The notes: generated by a model not told the origin, from the letters alone. Counted from the stretch's first letter, positions 1-8,725 are shown. The stretch: 62,391 nucleotides of DNA from an uncultured Mediterraneibacter sp. (GCA_934418295.1 CAKRWZ010000003.1:1-62391), one strand, 5' to 3'. Numbers and translations: made by a program.

Positions 1-168
1 GGAAAATACGGCATGCTTGCATGGCAGTATTTGACGACCGCTGATCAGCGGATAAAACTCGCAAAGCGTGTTTTATCACTGTATTGCTTTGAAAACCTGC
101 GGGGCAAGGGTGCTGTTGTGGCTGCTTTTTTATGGCAGACGAGGAAGATTGTGAGCGAATATGAATGA
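1..168 (+). other. Possible 3' end of an upstream ORF
   Basis: Frame 1 is open from the window edge to a TGA at 166-168 (55 codons). The translation starts G-K-Y-G-M-L-A-W and ends S-E-Y-E. I do not recognise it. The same stretch holds a perfect 12-bp palindrome (39-50) and an 8-bp hairpin (51-58 with 70-77), so it may be structured non-coding DNA instead. Its first 36 bases resemble 22369-22402. It could be the tail of a gene that begins outside the window or a degenerate remnant. Confidence 0.25.
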
Positions 169-217
169 TTGTGAAATATAAACAAAAATAAAGTGCATAT
201 TTTGTGAAAAAGATTGA

Positions 218-246
218 TTGAATTTGAATGAATTTGAAAGTATAAT
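218..246 (+). promoter_or_regulatory. Promoter of fruK-fruA
   Basis: A sigma-A-type promoter with -35 TTGAAT (218-223), a 17-bp spacer and a perfect -10 TATAAT (241-246), about 40 bp before the fruK start. Confidence 0.75.
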
Positions 247-288
247 AGGATCACAAGTTGAGAAGATAACTATACGGAGGTGAAACGA

Positions 289-1191
289 ATGATTTATACG
301 GTAACCTTCAATCCGAGTCTGGATTATATCGTGGACGTTCCGGATTTCCGGTTGGGCCTTACCAATCGAACCAGTGCAGAGCAGATGTTTGCCGGCGGAA
401 AGGGAATCAATGTTTCCATCGTTTTGAAGAATCTGGGACTGGAGAATACGGCTCTTGGATTCATCGCCGGCTTTACAGGGGAAGAGATACGACGCCGGCT
501 GGAAGAAAAAGGGATTTGTTCTGATTTTATCCGGTTGAAGGAAGGACTTTCCAGGATCAACGTAAAGCTGCGCTCCATCGACGGGACGGAGATCAACGGC
601 GAGGGACCTGAGATTGGAAAACAGGAGCTGGCGAAGCTTTTGGGGAGATTGGATCAGCTGGAAAAGGGAGACACCTTGATTTTGGCCGGCAGTATTCCGG
701 TGTCTATGCCGGAATCGATCTACAGTGATATTTTGGAGCAGCTGGAATGCAGAGGGATTCAATGTGTAGTGGATGCGACAGGGGAGCTTTTGCTGAATGT
801 TTTGAAATATCATCCGTTTTTGATTAAGCCAAACAATCATGAGTTGGGAGAAATTTTTGGTGTAACGCTGACAGAGCGAGATCAGATCAAACCCTATGCA
901 AAACGATTGCAGGAGATGGGGGCAAGAAATGTATTGGTTTCCATGGCAGGAAAAGGCGCAGTATTGTTGGCAGAGGACGGAAGTTTCTATGAAACATCAG
1001 CCCCGAAGGGCAGACTGGTCAATGCGGTCGGAGCGGGAGATTCTATGGTGGCCGGTTTTGTGGCGGGTTATCTGGAGAAAAAGGATTACAGCCACGCCTT
1101 TAAAATGGGAGTTTCTGCCGGGAGTGCCAGCGCGTTTTCAGAGAATCTGACGACGAAAGCAGAAGCGGAAGCGATTTATAAAAGTCTTTAA
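289..1191 (+). CDS. fruK: 1-phosphofructokinase
   Basis: Phosphorylates fructose 1-phosphate, the product of the fructose PTS, to fructose 1,6-bisphosphate in the cytoplasm. At 300 residues it has the usual length for the PfkB/ribokinase family. The N-terminal substrate motif T-F-N-P-S-L-D, the glycine-rich FAGGKGINVS segment and the C-terminal signature VGAGDSMVAGF with catalytic Asp251 are all present. The ATG at 289 is chosen because GGAGG (276-280) lies 8 bases upstream; an in-frame GTG at 280 overlaps that binding site. fruA follows after 82 bp and the pair ends at one terminator, so they probably form an operon. Confidence 0.96.
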   Translation: MIYTVTFNPSLDYIVDVPDFRLGLTNRTSAEQMFAGGKGINVSIVLKNLGLENTALGFIAGFTGEEIRRRLEEKGICSDFIRLKEGLSRINVKLRSIDGTEINGEGPEIGKQELAKLLGRLDQLEKGDTLILAGSIPVSMPESIYSDILEQLECRGIQCVVDATGELLLNVLKYHPFLIKPNNHELGEIFGVTLTERDQIKPYAKRLQEMGARNVLVSMAGKGAVLLAEDGSFYETSAPKGRLVNAVGAGDSMVAGFVAGYLEKKDYSHAFKMGVSAGSASAFSENLTTKAEAEAIYKSL

Positions 1192-1273
1192 AAGTATTAA
1201 AAAATAATAATTTAAAAACCAAGAACTTACAAACAAAGAGACAAGAAAAAGCGATACGCGGAAAGGAAAAACA

Positions 1274-3199
1274 ATGAAGATCACGGAATTGTTGGACAAG
1301 AGAAGCATTTCATTAAATGGTTCTCCGAAATCAAAAAGTGAAGCGCTGGACCAGATGGTGGCGTTGATGGCAAAAAGCGGTAAGATCAATGATACGGAAG
1401 CTTATCGAAAAGAAGTATACCGCCGGGAAGAAGAAGGGACAACGGGTGTTGGAGAAGGAATTGCGATTCCACACGGAAAAGGCTCTTTTGCAGATCAGCC
1501 TGGACTTGCGGCTATGGTTGTGAAGGATGGCGTGGATTATGATGCCTTGGACGGGGAACCGGTGCATTTGATCTTTTTGATCGCAGCTCCTAATACTGAC
1601 GATAATGTGCATCTGGATGTACTTAGTAAATTGTCCGTATTGCTGATGGATGAAACCTTTTCACAGCGGCTGCAGGAAGCCAAAAGCCCGGAGGAGTTTC
1701 TGCAGATCGTGGATGAGGCGGATGAAGAAGCACCTGATTTAGGTGAGAAAGAAGCGGCATCTGAAACGGATGCAGAAAAAGAAATGAGTGCTAAAGTCCA
1801 TATCCTGGCAGTGACCGCATGCCCGACCGGTATTGCACATACATACATGGCAGCAGAAAGTCTGGAAAAAGCAGCAAAGGAGCATGGATGCTTCGTCAAG
1901 GTGGAGACCAGAGGCTCCGGCGGAGCCAAGAATGTATTGACAGCTCAGGAGATAGAAGAAGCAGATTGCATTATCGTGGCAGCAGATACAAAAGTACCCA
2001 TGGATCGTTTTCACGGGAAAAAATTGATCAATGTGCAGGTTTCAGACGGAATCAGCAAAGCAGATCAGTTGGTAGAGCAGGCGATGGCAGGAAATGCGGC
2101 TGTTTATCAGGCAGAAAACGGTGTGTCTGAACCGGCACAGAAGAGTAGAGGTTCCAAAGGACATCAGATTTATACACATCTGATGAACGGTGTTTCCCAT
2201 ATGCTTCCGTTTGTAGTAGGAGGAGGAATTCTGATCGCACTGGCCTTTTTGATCGATGGCTTCAGCGTAGACATGGCGTCCCTTTCTGCAGAGGCAAAAT
2301 CGAATTTCGGAACGATCACTCCGGTGGCAGCCTTTTTGAAAAACATCGGCGGACAGGCATTTGCGTTTATGCTTCCGATCCTGGCAGGATTTATTGCGAT
2401 GAGTATCGCGGACCGTCCGGGACTGGTGGTTGGTTTTGTAGGCGGAGCTATCGCAGCAAACGGAAAATCCGGTTTTCTGGGTGCACTGGCAGCAGGTTTC
2501 CTGGCAGGATATCTGATCGTGTTGTTGCAGAAGCTTTGTAAGAAGCTGCCGGATGCATTGGAAAAAATTGCACCGGTTCTTCTGTATCCTTTGTTTGGAG
2601 TTTTGTTTATCGGCCTGATTATGACCTTTGTGGTCGAGCCTCCGATTGGTGCTTTGAATATGGCACTGAACAACGGTCTGACCCATATGGGAAGTTCCAG
2701 TAAGATTTTGCTGGGTATCATTGTGGCAGGAATGATGGCTATTGATATGGGAGGCCCGTTCAACAAAGCAGCGTATGTATTTGGTACGGCGTCTATCGCA
2801 GCAGGTAATTATGACATTATGGCAGCGGTTATGATCGGCGGTATGGTTCCTCCGTGTGCGATTGCGCTGGCAACGCTTTTGTTCAAAAATAAATTTACAA
2901 AAGAAGAAAGAGAATCCGGTCCGACCAACTTTATTATGGGACTTGCATTTATCACAGAGGGAGCGATTCCCTTTGCGGCATCGGATCCGCTGCATGTGAT
3001 CCCGGCTTGTATCGTGGGATCCGGAGCAGCAGGAGCTCTTTCGATGGCATTTAAATGTACACTGATGGCACCTCACGGCGGAATCTTCGTATTCCCGGTG
3101 GTGGGAAATGCGGTGATGTATCTTCTGGCTTTGATTGTAGGTACAGTCGTATCTGCTTTGCTGCTGGGAGTTTTGAAAAAGAAAAAGGCAGAAGCCTGA
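1274..3199 (+). CDS. fruA: PTS fructose transporter subunit IIABC
   Basis: Imports and phosphorylates fructose to fructose 1-phosphate using phosphate from HPr. The 641 residues fuse three domains. IIA is residues 1-150, with phospho-His67 in G-I-A-I-P-H-G-K. IIB is about 175-270, with phospho-Cys183 in T-A-C-P-T-G-I-A-H-T. The IIC membrane domain runs from about 295 to the end with many hydrophobic helices and the motif D-M-G-G-P-F-N-K. The C-terminus is lysine-rich (KKKKAEA). It lies between fruK and a DeoR regulator, consistent with a fructose operon. Confidence 0.97.
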   Translation: MKITELLDKRSISLNGSPKSKSEALDQMVALMAKSGKINDTEAYRKEVYRREEEGTTGVGEGIAIPHGKGSFADQPGLAAMVVKDGVDYDALDGEPVHLIFLIAAPNTDDNVHLDVLSKLSVLLMDETFSQRLQEAKSPEEFLQIVDEADEEAPDLGEKEAASETDAEKEMSAKVHILAVTACPTGIAHTYMAAESLEKAAKEHGCFVKVETRGSGGAKNVLTAQEIEEADCIIVAADTKVPMDRFHGKKLINVQVSDGISKADQLVEQAMAGNAAVYQAENGVSEPAQKSRGSKGHQIYTHLMNGVSHMLPFVVGGGILIALAFLIDGFSVDMASLSAEAKSNFGTITPVAAFLKNIGGQAFAFMLPILAGFIAMSIADRPGLVVGFVGGAIAANGKSGFLGALAAGFLAGYLIVLLQKLCKKLPDALEKIAPVLLYPLFGVLFIGLIMTFVVEPPIGALNMALNNGLTHMGSSSKILLGIIVAGMMAIDMGGPFNKAAYVFGTASIAAGNYDIMAAVMIGGMVPPCAIALATLLFKNKFTKEERESGPTNFIMGLAFITEGAIPFAASDPLHVIPACIVGSGAAGALSMAFKCTLMAPHGGIFVFPVVGNAVMYLLALIVGTVVSALLLGVLKKKKAEA

Positions 3200-3260
3200 A
3201 GAAAAAGACAATTCCAAAATGTTTGTAAAATATTCTCATGAAACACTCTCTTGAAAAGCT

Positions 3261-3300
3261 GCAGACGCCGGGCCGGATCCGGTGCCTGCGGTTTTTCTTT
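3261..3300 (+). terminator. Intrinsic terminator of fruKA
   Basis: GC-rich hairpin spanning 3261-3289 (12 pairs, including two G-T wobbles, with one A-C mismatch) followed by GGTTTTTCTTT. Its T-tract overlaps the -35 box of the next promoter. Confidence 0.85.
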
Positions 3301-3327
3301 ACAGAAAACGGTGAGCGGGGATATAAT
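3298..3327 (+). promoter_or_regulatory. Promoter of the DeoR-family gene
   Basis: -35 TTTACA (3298-3303), 18-bp spacer, -10 TATAAT (3322-3327). It gives the regulator its own transcript beyond the fruKA terminator. Confidence 0.65.
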
Positions 3328-3387
3328 AAAAACAAATACAACAGAAATATAGAGCAAGGCGAGTAAAAGCAGAAAAGAGGAAGAAGG

Positions 3388-4143
3388 ATGCTGACCAGGG
3401 CGAGACAGGAAGAAATTTTAAAACTGGTAGAACAAAAGGGAAGTGTAACCCTTCAGGAATTGAAGGATAAGCTGGAAACATCGGAATCGACGATCAGAAG
3501 AGACTTGAATGCATTGGATCTGCAGGGAAAACTGGTGAAGGTTTTCGGCGGAGCCGTAGCATTGGAACCGGAAGATATGGACAGCCGTGATGAACAAGTT
3601 TCCAAGCGTGAAGAAAAGAATCTGGAAGAAAAAAAGCAGATTGCCCGGTATGCGGCAAGCATGATAAAAGAGGATGATTTTGTATATCTTGATGCGGGAA
3701 CTACAACAGGTTGTATGATAGAGTATTTGGAGAACAAAGGCGCCATTTTTGTGACCAATGCACCGTCTCATGCGGAAAAGCTGACCAAGAAAGGAATCGA
3801 CGTTATTTTGATTGGCGGCCGTCTGAAGCAGTCTACAGAATCTGTGGTAGGCTCAGAGGCTTTCCGACAGATGAAACAATACAATTTCAGTATCAGTTTT
3901 TTAGGCTCTAACGGGATTTCCGAGAGGGCAGGATTGTCCACTCCGGATCCGGATGAAGCGATGATCAAAAAATGTGCGGTCAGTCAGACCCACCGGTGTT
4001 TTGTCCTGTGCGACCATACAAAGTTTTATAAGGTGTGCCCGGTGACATTTGCAGCTTTGGAGGATGTGGTCGTGCTGACTGATATTGTTCCGGAGGGAAA
4101 TTTCCGGGAAATGCCGAATGTTGCAGTGATACCCGAAAATTAA
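3388..4143 (+). CDS. DeoR/GlpR-family transcriptional regulator (FruR-like)
   Basis: A 251-residue DeoR-family repressor. An N-terminal winged helix-turn-helix (about residues 5-57, with S-E-S-T-I-R-R-D-L recognition helix) is followed by a DeoR C-terminal sensor domain with the sugar-phosphate-binding stretch Y-L-D-A-G-T-T-T-G. This family usually senses a phosphorylated sugar, and beside fruKA the likely ligand is fructose 1-phosphate; that is inference from position. In many relatives the regulator precedes fruK; here it follows fruA behind its own promoter. GGAAGAAGG precedes the ATG. Confidence 0.9.
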   Translation: MLTRARQEEILKLVEQKGSVTLQELKDKLETSESTIRRDLNALDLQGKLVKVFGGAVALEPEDMDSRDEQVSKREEKNLEEKKQIARYAASMIKEDDFVYLDAGTTTGCMIEYLENKGAIFVTNAPSHAEKLTKKGIDVILIGGRLKQSTESVVGSEAFRQMKQYNFSISFLGSNGISERAGLSTPDPDEAMIKKCAVSQTHRCFVLCDHTKFYKVCPVTFAALEDVVVLTDIVPEGNFREMPNVAVIPEN

Positions 4144-4193
4144 TAAGAGAATCTATAAGCTGAGTAAATTGGAATGAAGAAGGAAAATCAAAG

Positions 4194-5312
4194 ATGGAAG
4201 AGATCAAGAAAAATTTTGGATTTGGCTGTATGCGGCTTCCGATGCAGGGTGAGAGTGTGGATACAGAAGAAACCTGCCGAATGGTAGATGCTTTTTTGGC
4301 TGCGGGTTTCAATTATTTTGATACTGCTCATGGATATTTGGACGGGAAAAGTGAGATTGCATTGAAGGAATGTCTGACTGACAGATATCCGAGAGAGCGT
4401 TACCTGCTGACGAACAAGCTGACAGATTCCTTTTTTAAAAAAGAAGAGGATATCCGCCCGTTTTTTGAACGTCAGTTGAAAGCTTGCGGAGTAGCTTATT
4501 TCGATTTTTATCTGATGCATTCACAAACGGCAGAAAATTATGAGTTTTTTAAAGCCTGTCATGCCTATGAGACTGCGTTCGCTCTGAAAAAAGAAGGCAA
4601 AATCCGTCATGTAGGTTTTTCGTTCCATGATAAAGCGGAGGTGCTGGAGCGGATGCTTACGGAATATCCGCAGATTGAGATTGTACAGATACAGTTTAAT
4701 TACGTGGATTATGAAGATCCTGCGGTAGAAAGCAGAAAATGTTATGAAGTCTGTCAGAAGTTTGGAAAACCGGTGATTATAATGGAGCCGGTCAAGGGAG
4801 GAAATCTGGTAAATCTGCCGGATCCGGCAAAAAAGGTGTTGGATGAGCTTCACGGCGGGAGCCCGGCCAGCTATGCAATTCGGTTTGCAGCCGGCTTCCC
4901 GGGAATCAAGATGGTGCTGTCCGGCATGAGCAATCTGGAGCAGATGCAGGATAACATCCGATTCATGAAGGACTTTCAGCCGTTAAATGAGAAAGAACTG
5001 ACAGCAGTGAAAAAGGTGTGTGAGATCTTCCGTAGCATGGATCTGATTCCTTGCACAGCCTGTCATTATTGTACGGCAGGATGTCCGAAACAGATCCCCA
5101 TACCGGATTTGTTTGCTTTGATGAATTCAAAGCAGATGTATCACGATTGGAATGCGGATTTTTATTATGGAGTGACGACTAAGGGCGGCCACCGCGCATC
5201 CGATTGTCTAAAATGTAGGAAATGTGAGAAGGCCTGTCCGCAGCACTTAAAAATCTGCAGTTTACTGGAGGATGTGGCAGAAGCGTTTGAGAAGAAATCG
5301 GAGGAAGCTTAA
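4194..5312 (+). CDS. Aldo/keto reductase with C-terminal 4Fe-4S ferredoxin domain
   Basis: A 372-residue protein with an aldo/keto reductase TIM barrel carrying the catalytic tetrad as Asp43, Tyr48, Lys75 and His109 (motifs F-D-T-A-H-G-Y and Y-L-M-H-S). A C-terminal region has two Cys clusters, C-T-A-C-H-Y-C-T-A-G-C-P and C-L-K-C-R-K-C-E-K-A-C-P, typical of a two-cluster ferredoxin fold. It probably passes electrons between a carbonyl or alcohol substrate and iron-sulfur centres; the substrate is unknown. An ECF S-component-like gene follows after 20 bp, so co-transcription is likely. This architecture is common in Clostridia. Confidence 0.9.
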   Translation: MEEIKKNFGFGCMRLPMQGESVDTEETCRMVDAFLAAGFNYFDTAHGYLDGKSEIALKECLTDRYPRERYLLTNKLTDSFFKKEEDIRPFFERQLKACGVAYFDFYLMHSQTAENYEFFKACHAYETAFALKKEGKIRHVGFSFHDKAEVLERMLTEYPQIEIVQIQFNYVDYEDPAVESRKCYEVCQKFGKPVIIMEPVKGGNLVNLPDPAKKVLDELHGGSPASYAIRFAAGFPGIKMVLSGMSNLEQMQDNIRFMKDFQPLNEKELTAVKKVCEIFRSMDLIPCTACHYCTAGCPKQIPIPDLFALMNSKQMYHDWNADFYYGVTTKGGHRASDCLKCRKCEKACPQHLKICSLLEDVAEAFEKKSEEA

Positions 5313-5332
5313 TAGGAGCAGGAGGAAGAAAG

Positions 5333-5890
5333 ATGTCAGAGAAAATACTGGCCAAACAGAAATTGTCTTTTAAAATGCAGAATCTTGCAGCGGCAGCAGC
5401 GATCGTCGGAGCCGTGGTGCTGCCCCAGCTTTTGCACTTGATCGGTATATTTTCCGGTATGGGAACTGCTTTGGGCGAAACGTTTTTGCCGATGCATTTG
5501 CCGGTGATCTTAGTCGGATTTATGGCAGGAACCTATGCAGGAGCCGTATCAGGGTTCCTTGCACCCCTTGTAAGCTTTGCGCTTTCCGGTATGCCGGGAA
5601 CAGCGCTGCTTCCGTTTATGATGATTGAGCTTTGTGTGTACGGAGCAGCTGCCGGTCTTTTGCGGAAAGTGAATATGCCGACTTTCGGAAAAGTAGTTCT
5701 GGTGCAGATCGCGGGAAGAGGAATCCGGGCCATGGCTATTTTGCTGGGGATCCGTCTTTTTGGAAGTGTCATTCCGGCGGCAATTATCTGGACAAGTATC
5801 CGTGCAGGTCTGTTGGGAATCATCCTGCAGTGGATCCTGATCCCGCTGATCATTTTCAGAGTGGAGCAGGCAGATAAAAACCGGGAATAG
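5333..5890 (+). CDS. ECF-transporter S-component-like membrane protein
   Basis: A 185-residue, very hydrophobic protein with about five to six membrane segments. The stretch F-L-P-M-H-L-P-V-I-L-V-G-F-M-A-G resembles the P-x-x-L-x-G-F-L-x-G signature of ECF-transporter substrate-binding (S) subunits, which bind a vitamin or metabolite and use a shared energising module encoded elsewhere. No ATPase or T subunit is nearby, so it would belong to the group II type. The ligand cannot be inferred. It sits 20 bp after the ferredoxin-type reductase and 11 bp before DUF1893. Confidence 0.7.
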   Translation: MSEKILAKQKLSFKMQNLAAAAAIVGAVVLPQLLHLIGIFSGMGTALGETFLPMHLPVILVGFMAGTYAGAVSGFLAPLVSFALSGMPGTALLPFMMIELCVYGAAAGLLRKVNMPTFGKVVLVQIAGRGIRAMAILLGIRLFGSVIPAAIIWTSIRAGLLGIILQWILIPLIIFRVEQADKNRE

Positions 5891-5901
5891 AGGAGTGCTT
5901 T

Positions 5902-6348
5902 ATGAAGGACAAGACAAAAAAGGCAAAAGAATTGCTGGAAAACGGCGGATGGACCTGCGTGCTGTGCGGAGAAAACGGAGAGATTTTGACCAGTAAGGAA
6001 CGTGGGGTAAAGCCTCTTTTAGAATGGTTGAAAGAAAAAGAGGAAGACGGGAAAAGCTTTCAAAAATTTTCGGCTGCGGACAAGGTGGCAGGAAAGGCGG
6101 CGGCTTCTCTATATGCGGGACTTGGTGTAGAGGAAGTGTATGCACAGGTCATGAGTATATCGGCTCGCCGGACATTGGAACGATACGGGATTGCCCATGC
6201 GTTTGGGGTGGAGACAGAGAGTATTTTAAATCGGGAAAAAAGCGGAAGTTGTCCTATGGAAACGGTAGTAAAAAATGCAGATTCTTGGGAAGAGGCAAGA
6301 TCATGTATTTTGGATGTGATCCGGAAGATGCAAATGAAAAAGCGCTGA
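5902..6348 (+). CDS. DUF1893 family protein
   Basis: A 148-residue soluble protein matching DUF1893 as I remember it: W-T-C-V-L-C-G near the start, E-R-G-V-K-P-L-L-E-W-L, the F-S-A-A-D-K-V-A-G-K-A-A-A segment, and C-P-M-E near the end. The fold belongs to the cytidine-deaminase-like superfamily group; no activity is established to my knowledge. It is the third gene of a probable operon with the reductase and the S-component-like protein, and its stop codon lies inside the shared terminator hairpin. Confidence 0.8.
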   Translation: MKDKTKKAKELLENGGWTCVLCGENGEILTSKERGVKPLLEWLKEKEEDGKSFQKFSAADKVAGKAAASLYAGLGVEEVYAQVMSISARRTLERYGIAHAFGVETESILNREKSGSCPMETVVKNADSWEEARSCILDVIRKMQMKKR

Positions 6349-6363
6349 TTTCAGCGCTTTTTT
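6337..6363. terminator. Bidirectional terminator between convergent genes
   Basis: Hairpin AGCGCTGA (6341-6348) with TCAGCGCT (6351-6358), preceded by AAAA and followed by TTTTT. It can serve the DUF1893 gene on the plus strand and the methyltransferase gene on the minus strand. Confidence 0.8.
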
Positions 6364-6375
6364 GTCCTATAGCCC

Positions 6376-7149
6376 CTATTTGATTCCCATGAGAAACATC
6401 CAACGCTGTTTAAACCAGAGTGCGTCCTCTTTGTAATAGGGCGCGAATCCTGTTTTGGAACCGCCGTTTATTTCAGTTTCCATTTTACTGCGAATCTCTG
6501 TCTGTACCGGCTCAGGGGTCTGGGTCAGATCCATCCACGCCTGCAGAGAGACCGGGATCGGAGTAAAAGATTCTTTGACGATCTCACAGTGAAATTGTAA
6601 ATAGAGTTCTTCCAGCTCTAACCGACTGCGGTTTTTTACATGGGAGGGATCCCGCAGAGTCTCGATCGCGTCTTCCGTTTCTCGCAAAATTTCTTCGGTG
6701 GCTTCCATATCAATGATGACCAGTTTCCCGCCGGGTTTCAATACCCGGTACATTTCGGCGAAAGGCCGGGAAATTTCCGGAAAATGATGGAAAGAAAGAC
6801 GGGTCATCACAATGTCGAAAGAATCATCGGCAAAAGGCAGTTCTTCCACGCAGCCGTGGAGAAAGTTCATGTTGGTGAGATTCCCCGTTAAAGCAGCTTC
6901 CTTTCCTTTTTTCAGCATGGCCGGTGTGGCATCCAGGCAGGTTACAAAGCGGACGAAAGGCGCCAGACTTCTTCCGCAGATGCAGGTGCCGGAAGCTGTT
7001 TCCAGAACCTGATCCGAAGGCTTTGCGTCAATTTCCCGGATCAAATGCAAAAGATACTCCTTTTTGGAAAAATTCATGTTTGTATTTTCAAAGGCGGCAG
7101 CCTGTCCGGAGAAGGACAGAAGGACTGCGTCCAGATTTGACGGTTTCAT
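6376..7149 (-). CDS. Class I SAM-dependent methyltransferase
   Basis: A 257-residue protein of the UbiE/Methyltransf_11 type. Motif I appears as V-L-E-T-A-S-G-T-C-I-C-G, slightly unusual since the typical third glycine position is occupied by Thr-Cys. The post-I acidic region C-L-D-A-T and the motif F-D-I-V-M-T-R-L-S-F-H-H-F follow. The acceptor molecule is unknown. It is monocistronic, convergent with the DUF1893 gene and divergent from the DUF4352-like gene. Confidence 0.85.
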   Translation of the reverse strand: MKPSNLDAVLLSFSGQAAAFENTNMNFSKKEYLLHLIREIDAKPSDQVLETASGTCICGRSLAPFVRFVTCLDATPAMLKKGKEAALTGNLTNMNFLHGCVEELPFADDSFDIVMTRLSFHHFPEISRPFAEMYRVLKPGGKLVIIDMEATEEILRETEDAIETLRDPSHVKNRSRLELEELYLQFHCEIVKESFTPIPVSLQAWMDLTQTPEPVQTEIRSKMETEINGGSKTGFAPYYKEDALWFKQRWMFLMGIK

Positions 7150-7222
7150 AAAACAACACTCCTCTCTTTTCTGGTGTCATTATACTGCAAATCAAGAAAA
7201 TGTAAAAACAAAAATGTAAATT

Positions 7223-7251
7223 TTGTGTTATCCGCAAAAATATGATAAACT
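7223..7251 (+). promoter_or_regulatory. Promoter of the DUF4352-like gene cluster
   Basis: -35 TTGTGT (7223-7228), 17-bp spacer, -10 TAAACT (7246-7251), 31 bp before the start codon at 7282. Confidence 0.5.
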
Positions 7252-7281
7252 GTTGCCAGTATATACAAGGAGGCAAAGTAA

Positions 7282-8040
7282 ATGTCAGAAAAAAAACCGG
7301 TACACACAGAAGAATTAGCAGAATCAGAAAATACAAATAGTACAGAAAGTGCGAAAAACGCAGAAAGCACGAAAAGTGTGGAAAGTACAGAAAGTGCGGA
7401 AAGTACAGAAAGTGTAACAGACACGGCAGATATTGTGTCGATCAAAAGAAAAATACTCATTCGCAATACGGCGATTTTGATGTGTGTGGCATTTGCAGCC
7501 GGGATTGTATTTTCATCCATCGGATGGATGGTAAAGGAACGACATGAAGGGCAGAAAAAGGCACAAATTGAAAAGAGCGGCACAAGTTCTGAGCAAGAAA
7601 CGGGAGAAAAAAATGTGCATGGAAAACATCCGAAAGAGCAGATTGTAAAGGTGGGGTCTTCCTTTGAAGATCAAGGGTTGAAGATCACGGTGAAAGAGGC
7701 GGATACGGATTATCAGGATTATGAAGACGAAGAGGAATTCGGATATGCCCTGGTGTCTCCGGCAGAAGGCATGCGATATGTAATGGTTGCTTTTACCATA
7801 GAAAACACCAGTGGCCAGGAAAAGTTTATCAATATATATGATTTTGAATGTTATGCAGATGAAGAAAGCTGTCTGCAGCTGGATCTGGACAGCATCGACT
7901 TTATCAATGCGACTCTGGCCCAGGGAGAGACGGTTTCTTTCCATACTTATTATGAAGTTTCGAAAGATGCTAAATCCATCCGTGTGGAATACGAACCGAA
8001 TTTTTGGTCTGATGAAAAAGTGATTATTCAGATTTTTTGA
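7282..8040 (+). CDS. Membrane-anchored DUF4352/DUF5067-like protein with repetitive N-terminus
   Basis: A 252-residue protein. Residues 1-52 are cytoplasmic and rich in Glu, Ser and Thr, with near-repeats of E-S-T-E-S-A. A single membrane helix (about 60-80, N-T-A-I-L-M-C-V-A-F) follows, then a charged linker. From about residue 115 there is an extracellular immunoglobulin-like domain (V-G-S-S-F-E-D-Q-G-L-K-I-T-V and M-R-Y-V-M-V-A-F-T-I-E-N) like those in DUF4352 lipoproteins. The function of such domains is not settled; ligand binding or envelope stress roles have been proposed. It heads a run of tightly spaced genes up to 10096. Confidence 0.75.
   Translation: MSEKKPVHTEELAESENTNSTESAKNAESTKSVESTESAESTESVTDTADIVSIKRKILIRNTAILMCVAFAAGIVFSSIGWMVKERHEGQKKAQIEKSGTSSEQETGEKNVHGKHPKEQIVKVGSSFEDQGLKITVKEADTDYQDYEDEEEFGYALVSPAEGMRYVMVAFTIENTSGQEKFINIYDFECYADEESCLQLDLDSIDFINATLAQGETVSFHTYYEVSKDAKSIRVEYEPNFWSDEKVIIQIF
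7339..7416 (+). repeat. Imperfect 9/18-bp coding repeats
   Basis: Within the preceding gene, units of the type GAAAGTACAGAAAGTGCG recur, encoding E-S-T-E-S-A. Such direct repeats can change copy number by replication slippage and keep the reading frame because the unit is a multiple of three. Confidence 0.7.
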
Positions 8041-8049
8041 GGAAAGAAA

Positions 8050-8322
8050 ATGGAAAACAACCGATCGAAAGAGGTTTATGAGGTATTGAGGGCAAAAGGC
8101 TATGAGGAGATGTTTTGCCGGGAAATTGCATTCAAATATATGACCACAGATTATACGGCGACTCGTATGCTGGGCTATCTGTACCGGGTATCGCAGCCGA
8201 GACCGGAGGATGTGGTAGATGAGATGCTGGCGATTTTGAGCGATCGGGATGCAATTATCCGGAAAAAAGAGTCAGAGCGTGTTCAGGCGGCCATCAATAA
8301 GATTTACCGGGAAGGGCTCTGA
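8050..8322 (+). CDS. Conserved hypothetical protein, 90 residues
   Basis: A small soluble, mostly helical, charged protein (begins M-E-N-N-R-S-K-E-V-Y, contains Y-L-Y-R-V-S-Q-P-R-P-E-D-V). No motif I recognise. It starts 9 bp after the DUF4352-like gene and lies 52 bp before the MazG-like gene, so it is probably co-transcribed. I have the impression that similar short proteins occur in Lachnospiraceae, but this is memory only. Confidence 0.7.
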   Translation: MENNRSKEVYEVLRAKGYEEMFCREIAFKYMTTDYTATRMLGYLYRVSQPRPEDVVDEMLAILSDRDAIIRKKESERVQAAINKIYREGL

Positions 8323-8374
8323 AGAACAGACAAAAAAGGCAGACGAGAGAGACAGAAGGAGAACAGAAAAGCAA

Positions 8375-8725
8375 ATGAAGCAAGAAACCATAGACAGAAT
8401 CCGAAAATTTACAGAGGACAGAGACTGGGAGCAGTTTCATTCTCCGGACAATCTGGCAAAATCTATTTCCATCGAGGCAAATGAGCTGTTGGAGTGTTTC
8501 CAGTGGAGCTCTGATGCGTATGATCTGGAGCATGTGAAAGAAGAACTGGCAGACGTGATCGTTTATTGTCAGGATATGCTGGATTGCCTGGAACTGGATG
8601 TGGATGAGATCGTCAACAGCAAAATGGAGAAAAATGAAGCCAAATATCCGGTGGAATTGTCAAAAGGAAGATCTGAAAAATATGATAAACTGCTGAAGTC
8701 GGAGGTAGAAGGATGCAATATTTAG
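8375..8725 (+). CDS. MazG-like nucleotide pyrophosphohydrolase
   Basis: A 116-residue all-alpha NTP pyrophosphohydrolase of the MazG/RS21-C6 (dCTPase-like) group. It would hydrolyse an NTP to NMP and pyrophosphate, often as house-cleaning of abnormal or excess nucleotides. The metal-binding signature is visible as E-A-N-E-L-L-E-C-F-Q-W and the later E-E-L-A-D-V-I-V-Y. The ATG at 8375 is preferred over an upstream in-frame start at 8249, because the family begins here and the upstream codons overlap the previous gene. The last 13 bases overlap the next gene. Confidence 0.85.
   Translation: MKQETIDRIRKFTEDRDWEQFHSPDNLAKSISIEANELLECFQWSSDAYDLEHVKEELADVIVYCQDMLDCLELDVDEIVNSKMEKNEAKYPVELSKGRSEKYDKLLKSEVEGCNI

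Noticed and set aside
7339..7416. CRISPR-like array
   Set aside because: The repeats are in frame, contiguous and encode Ser/Glu/Thr; there are no spacers or cas genes.
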